Origin: Wenjunlia tyrosinilytica
Lineage (GTDB): Bacteria > Actinomycetota > Actinomycetes > Streptomycetales > Streptomycetaceae
Length of the DNA stretch: 64,000 nt
NCBI RefSeq assembly: GCF_014646055.1
Contig: NZ_BMMS01000006.1
Span: 1 to 64,000 of the forward strand
Direction of reading: 5' to 3'
The notes under the pieces are model-generated. The model was not told the DNA's origin and ran no database searches. It worked only from the letters and a program-made list of their open reading frames with translations. Shown in pieces: positions 1 to 8,476 of the stretch (positions within the stretch are counted from its first letter, which is position 1; each line of letters begins with the position of its first letter). Made by a program: the position numbers and the translations under genes.

Positions 1-857
1 CCGGCGAGGCTGGTGTCGGTGGTGGTGCCGATGCCGGGGGTGACGGCGGCGTATCCGGCGACGGTGCGCGAGCCCTCGGCGACGCCGCCGAGGATCTTGC
101 CGCTGGGCCCGTCGAAGCCGCCGCTGGCCGCGGTCTCGGACGGGCGCCTGCCGTGGAGCTGGCGCACCGCCTCGACGGCGAGGCTCTTGGCCGCCTTGGC
201 GCCGGCGCCGGGTCCGTCGGCGGCGAGGACGTGGCCCTTGGGGTCGATGACCTGGAGGGTGCGGTCCTGGCCGGTGGTGATGCTGGGCACCTGGAGGCTG
301 TCGGAGGCGATGAGCAGCTGCTGCGGCTTGCCGGTCCAGGACAGGATCGCGAAGACCAGCAGGCGGGTCTCACCGGACTTGATCTTGACCAGGCGCGGCG
401 GCAGGCCGTCGGGCAGATTGCTCAGGTCGATGGCGTCGAGGGGGACGTTCTCGCCGCGCGCGGCGCGCAGGCCGCCGGTGGCCAGGTCGACGACGGCGGT
501 GCCGCGCCACTTGCGGTAGACCTTGGTGAGGCTGCTGAGGACGACATCGGGCTCGACGGGCTTGGCCGCGTTGAGCATCGCGGCGGCGCGGCGCAGGTCG
601 GTGGTGCTCTCGTCGAGCGAGGCGCGCAGCGCGGTGGCGCCGTCCTCGGCGACGTGCTGCTGGGAGGTGAGAACGGCCTTGGGGACGTCCCGGTTGTCCT
701 GTTGGCCCAGGCACAGCGCGGTGGCCCCGGCCACGAGCAGGAGCAGGGCCAGCAGCGCCGCCACGGGCGGGCGTATGCCGCCCAGCAGCGGCATGTCGGC
801 CCGACGTCGCAGTTTCCGCGAGCGAGGAGTCTGGTTCTGGCGCTGTGCCGTGGCCAA
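1..857 (-). CDS. Membrane-anchored sensor-like protein, 3' end outside window
   Basis: The 285 visible codons start at a TTG preceded by GGAAAGGAAG, a good ribosome-binding site. An ATG at codon 22 is an alternative start. A basic N-terminus is followed by one membrane helix at about residues 31-50 (PVAALLALLLLVAGATALCL). The rest is predicted extracellular, mixed alpha/beta, with a helical stretch rich in Ala/Asp/Glu and then a beta-rich part (AVVDLATGG, LQVIDPKGHVLAADGPG). The pattern resembles the sensing domain of Cache-type receptors, but no catalytic motif is visible and the C-terminus is cut off, so function is open. It lies 153 bases downstream of the CapA gene on the same strand. Confidence 0.7.
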   Translation of the reverse strand, partial: MATAQRQNQTPRSRKLRRRADMPLLGGIRPPVAALLALLLLVAGATALCLGQQDNRDVPKAVLTSQQHVAEDGATALRASLDESTTDLRRAAAMLNAAKPVEPDVVLSSLTKVYRKWRGTAVVDLATGGLRAARGENVPLDAIDLSNLPDGLPPRLVKIKSGETRLLVFAILSWTGKPQQLLIASDSLQVPSITTGQDRTLQVIDPKGHVLAADGPGAGAKAAKSLAVEAVRQLHGRRPSETAASGGFDGPSGKILGGVAEGSRTVAGYAAVTPGIGTTTDTSLA

Positions 858-895
858 GAGTCTTCCTTTCCGGTGCGCAGCGCGCAGGGGACCGA

Positions 896-909
896 TCCAA
901 GTCATTGGA
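896..909. promoter_or_regulatory. Short dyad TCCAA-GTCA-TTGGA upstream of the first gene
   Basis: A perfect inverted repeat with 5-base arms and a 4-base spacer lies about 40 bases upstream of the TTG start at 857. It could be an operator. Arms this short can also occur by chance. Confidence 0.3.
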
Positions 910-1010
910 CCAGTGTCCGGCTCACACGGTTGTGCCGGGGTGCGGTCAAAGTACATAACACGTTGGACACCTGGGATTTGTTCACGAAACCACCATGATG
1001 TGTTGGCGTT

Positions 1011-2165
1011 TCAGCCGTTGCCGATCCCCTGAAGAGGCTTCAGGCCGTCGGAGTTGCCGCCGCGGTTGAGGACGATGCCCTCGGTGCGGTGGAACGCCAG
1101 ACGGAACCGGGCCCTCTTGTTCTTCGGCAGGGAGGGGTCCTTCAGGGCCGAGGCCACGTCGTAGACGCGGATGTCCTTGCTCAGGTCGACGAAGGTCGGG
1201 ATGAAGTCGGCCTGCTTGACCTGCCACTTTCCGTTGATCCGCGCGAAGCGGAACCAGGCGAGCACGCCCTCCTCGGTGGTCCCGATCGGCTTGTCGTGCT
1301 TGGCGACGGCGTTGCCGAGGCCGTAGGCGACCCAGGTGCCGTTGATCTTCTCGAAGGGCTGCACGACGTGCGCGTGGTGGCCGAGGATCAGGCTGATGTC
1401 CTTGTCGCGGGACAGTTTCCGGGCCAGGTCCAGCTGCATACGGGTGGGCTCGTTGTGCTGCTCGCGGCCCCAGTGGAGGCTGGTGATCACCACGTCGGCG
1501 CCCAGTCGGCGGGCGCGGTGGGCATCCGCCTCGATGCGCTTCTCGTCGATCTGGTTGACCAGCCACGGCTTGTCCTTGGGCAGCGTGGTGTCGTTGAAGC
1601 CGTAGGCGTAGCTGAGGTGGGCGACCTTCACACCGCGCACGGTCATGATGTTGATCTTCTTCGCCTCTTCGGCGGAGCGGGCCGAGCCGGTGTGCCGCAC
1701 CCCGGCCGCGTCCAGGGCGTCGAGGGTGCGCTTGATGCCTTCGGGGCCGTGGTCGAGTGTGTGGTTCGAGGCGGTCGAGCAGGTGTCGTACCCGATGTGC
1801 TTGAGCGTGGTCGTGATCTGCGGTGGGACGGCGAACTTGCGGTAGCCGAGGAACGGACCCTTCGGCCCCGGCGCCGTCACCGTCTCGAAGTGGCAGATCG
1901 CCAGGTCCGCCTGCTTGATCACGGGCGCCACCCCGGCCATCAGCGGATCGAAGTCCATGTCGGGCTTGCCCTCGGCCTTCGCGTCCTTCTGCGCCTGAGC
2001 GGTCAGCTCGGGGTGGATGAGGATGTCACCGCCCGCCACGATGCTGAAGGATGGCGCGTCGCGCTGCCGTTCCTCGCCGGAGACGGTCCTGGCGACGGCG
2101 ACGGCGCCGCCCATGCAGACGACGGCGACAACAGCGGCGGATATGCGGCGGAAGCGTTTGGACAC
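1011..2165 (-). CDS. CapA family protein (poly-gamma-glutamate capsule synthesis-like)
   Basis: 384 residues from a GTG start. An N-terminal hydrophobic segment (about residues 8-28, AAVVAVVCMGGAVAVA) is a signal peptide or anchor, placing the domain outside the membrane. The PGA_cap fold, a calcineurin-like phosphoesterase relative, is recognised from IVAGGDILIHPE near residue 43, ICHFET, ASNHTLDHG, TSLHWGREQH and LGHHAHVVQP. CapA proteins of Bacillus assist poly-gamma-glutamate export. Actinobacterial members usually stand alone without CapB/CapC, as here, and their substrate is unknown. There is no clear Shine-Dalgarno sequence, and a dyad overlaps the start. Confidence 0.88.
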   Translation of the reverse strand: MSKRFRRISAAVVAVVCMGGAVAVARTVSGEERQRDAPSFSIVAGGDILIHPELTAQAQKDAKAEGKPDMDFDPLMAGVAPVIKQADLAICHFETVTAPGPKGPFLGYRKFAVPPQITTTLKHIGYDTCSTASNHTLDHGPEGIKRTLDALDAAGVRHTGSARSAEEAKKINIMTVRGVKVAHLSYAYGFNDTTLPKDKPWLVNQIDEKRIEADAHRARRLGADVVITSLHWGREQHNEPTRMQLDLARKLSRDKDISLILGHHAHVVQPFEKINGTWVAYGLGNAVAKHDKPIGTTEEGVLAWFRFARINGKWQVKQADFIPTFVDLSKDIRVYDVASALKDPSLPKNKRARFRLAFHRTEGIVLNRGGNSDGLKPLQGIGNG

Positions 2166-2188
2166 GTCCGTATGGTCTCTGACGTGTC
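2161..2188. promoter_or_regulatory. Inverted repeat GACACGTC-N12-GACGTGTC overlapping the CapA start
   Basis: Two perfect 8-base arms (2161-2168 and 2181-2188) cover the CapA GTG start and its upstream region, in the spacer between divergent genes. On the plus strand TGTCAA (2185-2190), a 17-base gap and GATATT (2208-2213) could be a promoter for the quinone oxidoreductase. The dyad therefore touches both genes and could be a shared operator. Confidence 0.45.
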
Positions 2189-2267
2189 AAATTCCCAGGA
2201 CAAAACGGATATTAGGCCGCCGTGCCGCCATCGGTCCGCCAAGGGGCAGGCGAGTAGCCTCGCCGCC

Positions 2268-3245
2268 ATGCATGCGATCACGATTCCCGAACCAGGCGGT
2301 CCCGACGCGCTCGTATGGGCCGAGGTCCCCGACCCGGAGCCCCGCGAGGCGGAGGTGCTCGTCGAGGTCGCGGCCGCCGCCGTGAACAGGGCGGATCTGC
2401 TCCAGCGCCAGGGCTTCTACGACCCGCCGCCCGGGGCCTCCCGCTACCCCGGGCTGGAGTGCTCGGGCACGATCGCCGCGCTCGGCCCCGACGTCTCCGG
2501 CTGGGCCGTCGGCGACCAGGTGTGCGCCCTGCTCTCCGGCGGCGGCTATGCCGAGAAGGCGGCCGTCCCGGCGGGGCAGCTGCTGCCGGTGCCCAGGGGT
2601 GTGGATCTCGTCACAGCCGCCGCCCTGCCGGAGGCCGCGTGCACGGTCTGGTCGACGGTGTTCATGATGGCCCGTCTGCGGCCCGCGGAGATGCTGCTCG
2701 TGCACGGCGGCTCCAGCGGCATCGGCACGATGGCGATCCAGCTGGCGAAGGCGGTCGGGGCGAGGGTCGCGGTGACCGCGGGGAGCCCGGAGAAGCTGGC
2801 CCGCTGCGCGGAGCTGGGGGCGGATGTCGGGGTCGACTACCGCGAGGAGGATTTTGTCGAACGTGTGCGCGAGGCCACGCGGGGCGCCGGGGCCGATGTG
2901 ATCCTCGACATCATCGGCGCCAAGTACCTCGGGCGGAATGTCGAGACGCTCGCCGTCGACGGGCGGCTGGTCGTCATCGGCCTGCAGGGCGGGACCAGGG
3001 GCGAGCTCGACCTCGGCCGGCTGCTGACCAAGCGGGCGAGCGTGGCCGCGACCACGCTGCGCGGACGGCCGCCGCGGGAGAAGGCGGCGATCGTGGCGGA
3101 GGTGCGCGAGCACGTCTGGCCGCTCGTCGAGGCCGGGCGGGTGCGGCCGGTGGTGGACCGGATCCTCCGTTTGGAGGACGCCGCCGAGGCCCACCAGGTG
3201 CTCGAATCCAGCGCCCACATCGGAAAGGTGCTGCTGACGCCCTGA
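2268..3245 (+). CDS. Quinone oxidoreductase (medium-chain dehydrogenase/reductase)
   Basis: 325 residues, the usual length for NAD(P)H-dependent quinone oxidoreductases of the QOR/PIG3 type. The N-terminal GroES-like half has AAAVNRADLLQRQGFYDPPP. The Rossmann half carries the nucleotide-binding run LVHGGSSGIGTMAIQLAK near residue 145. The four-cysteine structural zinc cluster of alcohol dehydrogenases is absent, so it is a zinc-independent member. It likely reduces quinones or enones in the cytoplasm. The ATG (MHAITIPEPGG) matches the normal family N-terminus. Single gene, divergent from the CapA gene. Confidence 0.93.
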   Translation: MHAITIPEPGGPDALVWAEVPDPEPREAEVLVEVAAAAVNRADLLQRQGFYDPPPGASRYPGLECSGTIAALGPDVSGWAVGDQVCALLSGGGYAEKAAVPAGQLLPVPRGVDLVTAAALPEAACTVWSTVFMMARLRPAEMLLVHGGSSGIGTMAIQLAKAVGARVAVTAGSPEKLARCAELGADVGVDYREEDFVERVREATRGAGADVILDIIGAKYLGRNVETLAVDGRLVVIGLQGGTRGELDLGRLLTKRASVAATTLRGRPPREKAAIVAEVREHVWPLVEAGRVRPVVDRILRLEDAAEAHQVLESSAHIGKVLLTP

Positions 3246-3354
3246 CAGCCCCTCCTCGCCCGAAATGCCCCTTTCGTATAGCTGTGCCAGCCTGAAACCG
3301 GACACTCGGCCACGCCCCTGACGGGGCGCCTTACGAGGAGATGGGGGAACGGTT

Positions 3355-3906
3355 GTGGCCGCAGTACGCGCACCGCGCACCCTTCGCTGGTCGGCAGGCG
3401 TCCTTCTGGCCGTCGCCCTGCTGGCGCCGGCGTCCCCCGCGTGGGCCGCCGACGCCGTTCCCCCCGCTCCCGGCGGCGGGACGGCCTCTGCGGAGCCGAA
3501 ACGCAAGCCGGCCGGACCTCCCCGGCACACGCCGAAGTCCGCGCATCCGGGCGACAAGCGCCGGCCCGCCCCGTCGGGCGCGGCGAAGCGGCCCGCCAAG
3601 AAGGCGGAGAAGGCCGGGAGGAGTCATCGCAAGAGCTCCTCCGAGGATGCGGCGCCCAAGCGGCGGCACTCCGGACCGGCCGGGGCCGCCCCCGCCGCGC
3701 AGACGCGTGAACGGGCGCCGCAGCGCTCGCAGTTGGAGCGGACCGCGCCCGAGTGGCAAAGCGGCGCCGACGGTGTCGAGCCGCGCAACACGGCCACGGC
3801 CCCCTTCCCGGCGGGAACCGCCGATGGCCTGCTCCCGCTGGGGACGGGCCTGACCCTGATCGGCCTGGGCTCCGCCCTGCTGGGTGTGCGGCTGCGCCGG
3901 CCGTAG
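3355..3906 (+). CDS. Secreted, basic low-complexity protein with C-terminal membrane helix
   Basis: 183 residues from a GTG start with GAGGAG and GGGGG upstream. A signal peptide (LLAVALLAPASPAWA, cleavage near residue 29) leads to a long Pro/Lys/Arg/Ala-rich stretch without predicted fold. The C-terminal hydrophobic segment (LPLGTGLTLIGLGSALLGV) is followed by RLRRP, a positive stop. The architecture is that of a wall-spanning anchored protein, but I see no LAXTG or LPXTG sortase motif ahead of the helix. Not assignable to a known family by eye. Confidence 0.7.
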   Translation: MAAVRAPRTLRWSAGVLLAVALLAPASPAWAADAVPPAPGGGTASAEPKRKPAGPPRHTPKSAHPGDKRRPAPSGAAKRPAKKAEKAGRSHRKSSSEDAAPKRRHSGPAGAAPAAQTRERAPQRSQLERTAPEWQSGADGVEPRNTATAPFPAGTADGLLPLGTGLTLIGLGSALLGVRLRRP

Positions 3907-4022
3907 GCACTCCTTCGGCCCCGGGGCTCGCGCGCCCGGGTCGCGCCGCGGCCGGGTCCGCGTCGCGGGGCCTACGAGCCCCGTCCCTCACTCGGCCGTA
4001 TGCCACGGCTGGCCAGGAATGC

Positions 4023-4061
4023 TTGTCGAGGCGGTGCATACTCGGTATACATACTGAGTAT
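4023..4061 (+). promoter_or_regulatory. Promoter and PadR-type operator overlapping the padR start codon
   Basis: TTGTCG (4023-4028), a 17-base spacer and TATACA (4046-4051) form a good -35/-10 pair. The predicted first base falls at 4058-4060, on or next to the ATG at 4060, so the mRNA is probably leaderless. A 24-base dyad (4038-4061, arms ATACTC and GAGTAT, with further partial pairing inside) covers the -10 and the start codon. PadR repressors commonly bind AT-rich dyads in their own promoters. Confidence 0.75.
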
Positions 4062-4704
4062 GTCCATCCGCCACGGGCTCCTTGCCCTGCTCGAACACGG
4101 CCCTCGCTACGGCTACCAGCTGCGTACCGAGTTCGAGTCCCGCACCGGTTCCACCTGGCCGCTCAACGTCGGCCAGGTCTACACCACCCTTGGCCGCCTC
4201 GAGCGGGACGGGCTCGTCGAGCCCTCCGGCGAGGACGACGCCGGGCACGCGCTCTACGCCATCACCGATCAGGGACGCGAGGAACTGCGCTCCTGGTTCT
4301 CCACCCCCGTCGACCGCGCCAATCCGCCGCGCAACGAGCTCGCGATCAAGCTCGCCATGGCCGTCGGCGCACCGGGGGTCGACATCCGCGAGGTCATCCA
4401 GGCCCAGCGGCACCACACCGTCCAGGCACTCCAGGACTACACACGCCTCAAGGCCCGTGCCCTGGCCGAGATGCCCGGCGGCGGCTACGGGGAGGGGGCG
4501 GGCCGCGACGAGGTCGCGTGGCTCCTCGTCCTCGAACAGCTCATCTTCCAGACCGAGGCCGAGGCCCGCTGGCTGGATCACTGCGAGACACGTCTGGCCC
4601 GGCTCGCCGCCGACCGGTCCAACCGGCCCGCCCAGGGGCCCGAGGGACCGGTAGCACCGCCCTCCGCCGCCCGCACCACCGTCCGAGGGGGGACACGACC
4701 ATGA
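4060..4704 (+). CDS. PadR family transcriptional regulator
   Basis: 214 residues. The N-terminal winged helix (MSIRHGLLALLEHGPRYGYQL, then VGQVYTTLGRLERDGLVE) is the PadR signature. The C-terminal part has the helical dimerisation region of the longer PadR subfamily. The ATG at 4060 is preferred because the PadR fold starts at once and a good promoter points to it as a leaderless start. An ATG 60 bases upstream would put the promoter inside the gene. The stop overlaps the next ATG (ATGA, 4701-4704), so it is translationally coupled to the ABC transporter genes, which it very likely represses together with itself. Confidence 0.93.
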   Translation: MSIRHGLLALLEHGPRYGYQLRTEFESRTGSTWPLNVGQVYTTLGRLERDGLVEPSGEDDAGHALYAITDQGREELRSWFSTPVDRANPPRNELAIKLAMAVGAPGVDIREVIQAQRHHTVQALQDYTRLKARALAEMPGGGYGEGAGRDEVAWLLVLEQLIFQTEAEARWLDHCETRLARLAADRSNRPAQGPEGPVAPPSAARTTVRGGTRP

Positions 4705-5441
4705 CCGAGAACAATCAGCACAGCCCCGTCCTGGCCCTGGAGGGCCTCACCCGCGTCCATGGCACCGGGGCCGCCGAGGTCCATGCCCTGCGCGGTATCG
4801 ACATGTCCGTCCTCCCCGGCGAACTCGTCGCCGTGATGGGCCCCTCCGGCTCCGGCAAGTCCACCCTGCTGACCCTCGCGGGCGGCCTCGACACCCCCAC
4901 CTCGGGCCGTGTCCTCGTCGAGGGCATCGACATCGCCGCCATCGGCCGCAAGGGCGCCGCCGCCCTGCGCCGCCGCAGCATCGGCTACGTCTTCCAGGAC
5001 TACAACCTCATCCCGGCCCTGACCGCCGCCGAGAACATAGCCCTGCCCCTCGAACTCGACGGCACCTCGGCCCGCAAGGCCCGCCGCCACTGCCTCGCGG
5101 CCCTCGAGGAGCTCGGCCTCACCGAACTCGCCGACCGCTTCCCCGACGAGATGTCCGGCGGACAGCAGCAGCGCGTGGCCATCGCCCGCGCGCTCGTCGG
5201 CGGCCGCCGCCTCGTCCTCGCCGACGAGCCCACCGGCGCCCTGGACTCCGAGACCGGTGAGACCGTCCTCGCCCTGCTGCGCGCCCGCTGCGACGCGGGC
5301 GCCGCCGGTGTCCTGGTCACCCATGAGCCGCGGTTCGCCGCCTGGGCCGACCGGGTGGTCTTCCTGCGCGACGGCTCGATGGTCGATCAGACGGTGCGCT
5401 CCCGGGCCGAGACGCTCCTGTCGGGCGGGGCCGCCCGGTGA
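4701..5441 (+). CDS. ABC transporter ATP-binding protein (MacB/LolD type)
   Basis: 246 residues with all ATPase motifs: Walker A GPSGSGKST (near residue 50), Q-loop VFQDYNLIP, signature MSGGQQQRVAIARAL, Walker B LVLADEPTGALD and the H-loop VTHEP. It belongs to the group that powers FtsX-fold permeases (mechanotransmission, lipoprotein or antimicrobial-peptide handling) rather than importers. It starts within the padR stop and ends in a GTGA overlap with the permease, forming a three-gene unit. Confidence 0.95.
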   Translation: MTENNQHSPVLALEGLTRVHGTGAAEVHALRGIDMSVLPGELVAVMGPSGSGKSTLLTLAGGLDTPTSGRVLVEGIDIAAIGRKGAAALRRRSIGYVFQDYNLIPALTAAENIALPLELDGTSARKARRHCLAALEELGLTELADRFPDEMSGGQQQRVAIARALVGGRRLVLADEPTGALDSETGETVLALLRARCDAGAAGVLVTHEPRFAAWADRVVFLRDGSMVDQTVRSRAETLLSGGAAR

Positions 5442-8272
5442 CCGGCCTGCTCCACTCCTGGCGGGCGGCGATCCGCATCGCCCGCCGCGACGCCTGGCGC
5501 TCCAAAGGGCGCAGCCTGCTCGTCCTGCTCATGATCGCCCTGCCGATCGTCGGCGTCAGCGCCGCCGACATCACCATCCGCAGCGGCCAGATCAGCGAGG
5601 CCCAGAAGCTGGAGCGCCGGCTCGGGGCGGCGGACGCCCGCTACGAGTCCGCGGACACCGGTGGCGCGCCGATCATGCAGGAGCCCAAGGGCGACTACGG
5701 CTTCAGCGTGGCCGAGCGCTACGAGGAGGACCCCCGGGTCCTCAGCGGCAAGCACAGCAATGTGATCAAGGCCCTGCCCAAGGGCGCCAAATGGATCACC
5801 GAGGGCAGCGGGCGGGCCCTGGCCCGCACCCGGCACGGACTGCTCGACATCTCCGTCCGCGAACTCGACGCCGGCCACCCCCTCGCCGCCGGGATCTTCA
5901 CCCTCCTGCGCGGTGACCTGCCCGCACGGCCCAACGAGGTCGCGGCCACCGAGGCATTCCTCAAGAGCAGCGGTCTGCACGTGGGTTCGCACACGACCCT
6001 GCGCGGAATGGGCGGCGCCCTGCTCACGATCGTCGGCGCGGTCGAGGCTCCCGACGAGCTCGAGCGCGAGGAACTGCTGGCCAGGCCCGGCGCGGTGCTG
6101 CCCGTGCTGGACAGGGCCGCCGCGAAGCACGGGGAGTCGACGGCGACGACCAACTACCTCGTCTCCGTCGGCGGGCGGGTCACCTGGGACATGGCCAAGG
6201 AGGCCAACGCCAAGGGCGTCATGGTCATGTCCAAGGACGTCGTCCTCAATCCCCCGGCCGACCAGGACGTCCCGCTGTACACGCAGGGCGACTACCAGCG
6301 GTCCGGAGACCTCGGCACCGACCAGACCATGGTCGTCATGGCGGCCACCGTCGTCGGGATGGCGATGCTGGAGATCTGCCTGCTGGCGGGGCCCGCGTTC
6401 GCCGTCGGGGCGCGCCGCTCGCGCCGCCAGCTCGGACTGGTCGGGGCCAACGGCGGCGACCGGCGCCACATCCGAGCCATCGTCCTGTCCGGCGGCCTGG
6501 TGATCGGCACGGCGGCGGCCGTGATCGGCGTGGCGCTCGGCTTCGGACTCACGCTCGCGCTGCGCCCGATCCTGGAGGACTACGTCGGCGCGCGGTTCGG
6601 CGCCATCCAGTTGCGCCCGCTCGAACTGACCGGCATCGCCGCCGTCGGCCTGGTCACCGGAGTGCTGGCGGCGATCGTCCCGGCGTTCGTCGCCTCCCGG
6701 CAGAGCGTCCTCGAATCGCTGACCGGACGCCGCGGGGTGCGCCACTCGTCGAGGGTGCTGCCGTTGGTGGGGCTCGGCGCGGTGCTGCTGGGTGTGGGCA
6801 TCGCCCTGGTCGGCTCGCTGTCCTATGACAATGTCCTGGGGGTCGCCGCCGGCTCCGGTATCGCGGAGTTGGGGATTGTCGCCCTGACACCGGCGCTGGT
6901 GGGGCTGTTCGGCCGCCTGGGGCGGTGGATGCCGCTGTCCCCCCGCCTCGCCCTGCGCGACGCCGTCCGCAACCGCGGCCGCACGGCGCCCGCTGTCGCC
7001 GCGGTCCTCGCCGCCGTCGCGGGCACCGTCGGAGTCGCGACCTACGCGGCCAGCGCGGACCAGCAGCACCGGCAGGAGTACCGCAGATCGCTGCCGGAGC
7101 ACCGGGCCGCGCTCTCCGTCGACGCCGATGAGAAGGGCCAGCTCGGGCAGATCCGCGCGACCGTCGCCAAGACCCTGCCGGTCGCCGAGCGCGCGGACGT
7201 CGACCGGATCTGGGTGGGCGGGAAGGACTGCGGCCCGTACAGCGGTTCCAACGGCTGCGGCTCCATCGAGCTGGTCGTGCCGGAGCGGAACACCTGCCCG
7301 CTGGAGAAGGAGGACACCGGCGCGCATTTCACCGCTGCCCAGCGGCGCGGGCTGCGGAAGGACTGGCGCTGCGAGCAGCACTACGAAAACGGCTGGGGCG
7401 CCTACATGATGCGCTCCGGAAGTGACACGCTGGTCGGCGGCCCGCAGGTGCTGGCCGCCCTCGGCATCCACGACCCGTCCGCGGAGCGGGCGCTGCGCCG
7501 CGGCGAGACCGTCGTGTTCGACCGCAAGTACGTCAAGGACGGCCGGATCACGCTGAAGGTGATCGACAGGGTCGTCGAGAGCGATCAGGAGCAGAAGGGC
7601 CGGCCGGTCCCGGTCAAGGCGCACCTGGCCCAGCACAACGCGTACGGCCTCGTCGCGCTCATGCCGCGAACGGCCGCGGCCGAGGCCGACTTCAAGACGG
7701 CGCCGTTCGGCTCGTACTACACGCTCTCCCACGGGGTCTCCACCGAGCAGCGGCAGGAGCTGAAGGGGGCGCTGGCCAAGCTCAACGTCCGGGCGGATCC
7801 GTACATCGAGCGGGGCTACCAGGCCGACAGCAGCCTCGTCCTGATGGCGCTGTCCGTCTTCGCGGGCCTGGTGACCATCGGCGCCGCCGGTATCGCCACC
7901 GGTCTGTCCCAGGCGGACGCCGAGGCCGACCTCAACACCCTCGCCGCCATCGGCGCGGCGCCCCGGGTGCGCAGGACCCTGTCCGGCTTCCAGTGCGGGG
8001 TCGTCGCGGCGATGGGCGTGGCCCTCGGGGCGGCGGCGGGTGTGGTCCCCGCGATCGGTCTGCGCAAGGCCCAGGAGCGCCAGGCGGTGGCGCAGTACGA
8101 GGAGGCGGTGAGGCTGGGGCGCTCGATCGGGACGACCTCGGTGCACATGCCGATCGTCGTGCCGTGGACGACGCTGCTCGAACTGCTGGTGGCGGTGCCG
8201 CTGGGCGCGGCGCTGCTGGCAGCGCTGTTCACCCGCTCCCGTACGGCGCCGGCCCGCAGGGCGGCGCAGTGA
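5438..8272 (+). CDS. FtsX-like ABC transporter permease
   Basis: 944 residues from a GTG start overlapping the ATPase stop. The layout is that of actinobacterial double-FtsX permeases: an N-terminal membrane helix (LLVLLMIALPIVGVSAADI), a large extracellular domain, a first FtsX bundle (near residues 300-440), an inner helix pair, a second extracellular domain with paired cysteines (DCGPYSGSNGCGSIE, NTCP) and a second FtsX bundle at the C-terminus. The paired cysteines may form disulfides outside the cell. With the adjacent ATPase and PadR repressor it probably exports or senses an envelope-active compound. Confidence 0.92.
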   Translation: MTGLLHSWRAAIRIARRDAWRSKGRSLLVLLMIALPIVGVSAADITIRSGQISEAQKLERRLGAADARYESADTGGAPIMQEPKGDYGFSVAERYEEDPRVLSGKHSNVIKALPKGAKWITEGSGRALARTRHGLLDISVRELDAGHPLAAGIFTLLRGDLPARPNEVAATEAFLKSSGLHVGSHTTLRGMGGALLTIVGAVEAPDELEREELLARPGAVLPVLDRAAAKHGESTATTNYLVSVGGRVTWDMAKEANAKGVMVMSKDVVLNPPADQDVPLYTQGDYQRSGDLGTDQTMVVMAATVVGMAMLEICLLAGPAFAVGARRSRRQLGLVGANGGDRRHIRAIVLSGGLVIGTAAAVIGVALGFGLTLALRPILEDYVGARFGAIQLRPLELTGIAAVGLVTGVLAAIVPAFVASRQSVLESLTGRRGVRHSSRVLPLVGLGAVLLGVGIALVGSLSYDNVLGVAAGSGIAELGIVALTPALVGLFGRLGRWMPLSPRLALRDAVRNRGRTAPAVAAVLAAVAGTVGVATYAASADQQHRQEYRRSLPEHRAALSVDADEKGQLGQIRATVAKTLPVAERADVDRIWVGGKDCGPYSGSNGCGSIELVVPERNTCPLEKEDTGAHFTAAQRRGLRKDWRCEQHYENGWGAYMMRSGSDTLVGGPQVLAALGIHDPSAERALRRGETVVFDRKYVKDGRITLKVIDRVVESDQEQKGRPVPVKAHLAQHNAYGLVALMPRTAAAEADFKTAPFGSYYTLSHGVSTEQRQELKGALAKLNVRADPYIERGYQADSSLVLMALSVFAGLVTIGAAGIATGLSQADAEADLNTLAAIGAAPRVRRTLSGFQCGVVAAMGVALGAAAGVVPAIGLRKAQERQAVAQYEEAVRLGRSIGTTSVHMPIVVPWTTLLELLVAVPLGAALLAALFTRSRTAPARRAAQ

Positions 8273-8300
8273 CCGCTGCGGCGCGGGGCCGGTGGGCGAG

Positions 8301-8332
8301 GTCCCGCTGAGCGAGGGTCCCGCTGAGCGAGG
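8301..8332. repeat. 16-base tandem direct repeat, two copies
   Basis: GTCCCGCTGAGCGAGG occurs at 8301-8316 and exactly again at 8317-8332, just after the permease stop and just before a terminator hairpin. It looks like a local duplication. Confidence 0.85.
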
Positions 8333-8363
8333 GGGCCGGGACGTGCGTGGCGCGTCCCGGCCC
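8333..8363 (+). terminator. Intrinsic terminator after the ABC permease
   Basis: GGGCCGGGACG and CGTCCCGGCCC form perfect 11-base arms around a 9-base loop and are followed by TGTTTTC, a short U tract. This ends the padR-ABC unit. Confidence 0.85.
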
Positions 8364-8476
8364 TGTTTTCGTACGGAATTCGCTTACTTTCCGTCATCAG
8401 TTCGTGCCCATGCGTGTTCGAGTGTCATGCGGGGGGCACACCAAAGACAACCACCCCTGTGTTAGAGAATGGCCTC

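Noticed and set aside
1089-2267. Long N-terminal extension in frame with the quinone oxidoreductase
   Set aside because: It overlaps the CapA gene in antisense and has no family match. The enzyme's normal N-terminus starts at 2268.
5387-8146. A 919-codon open frame antisense to the FtsX permease gene
   Set aside because: It is His/Gly/Arg/Asp low complexity without domains. Long antisense frames are expected in high-GC DNA opposite a real gene with strong third-position GC bias.
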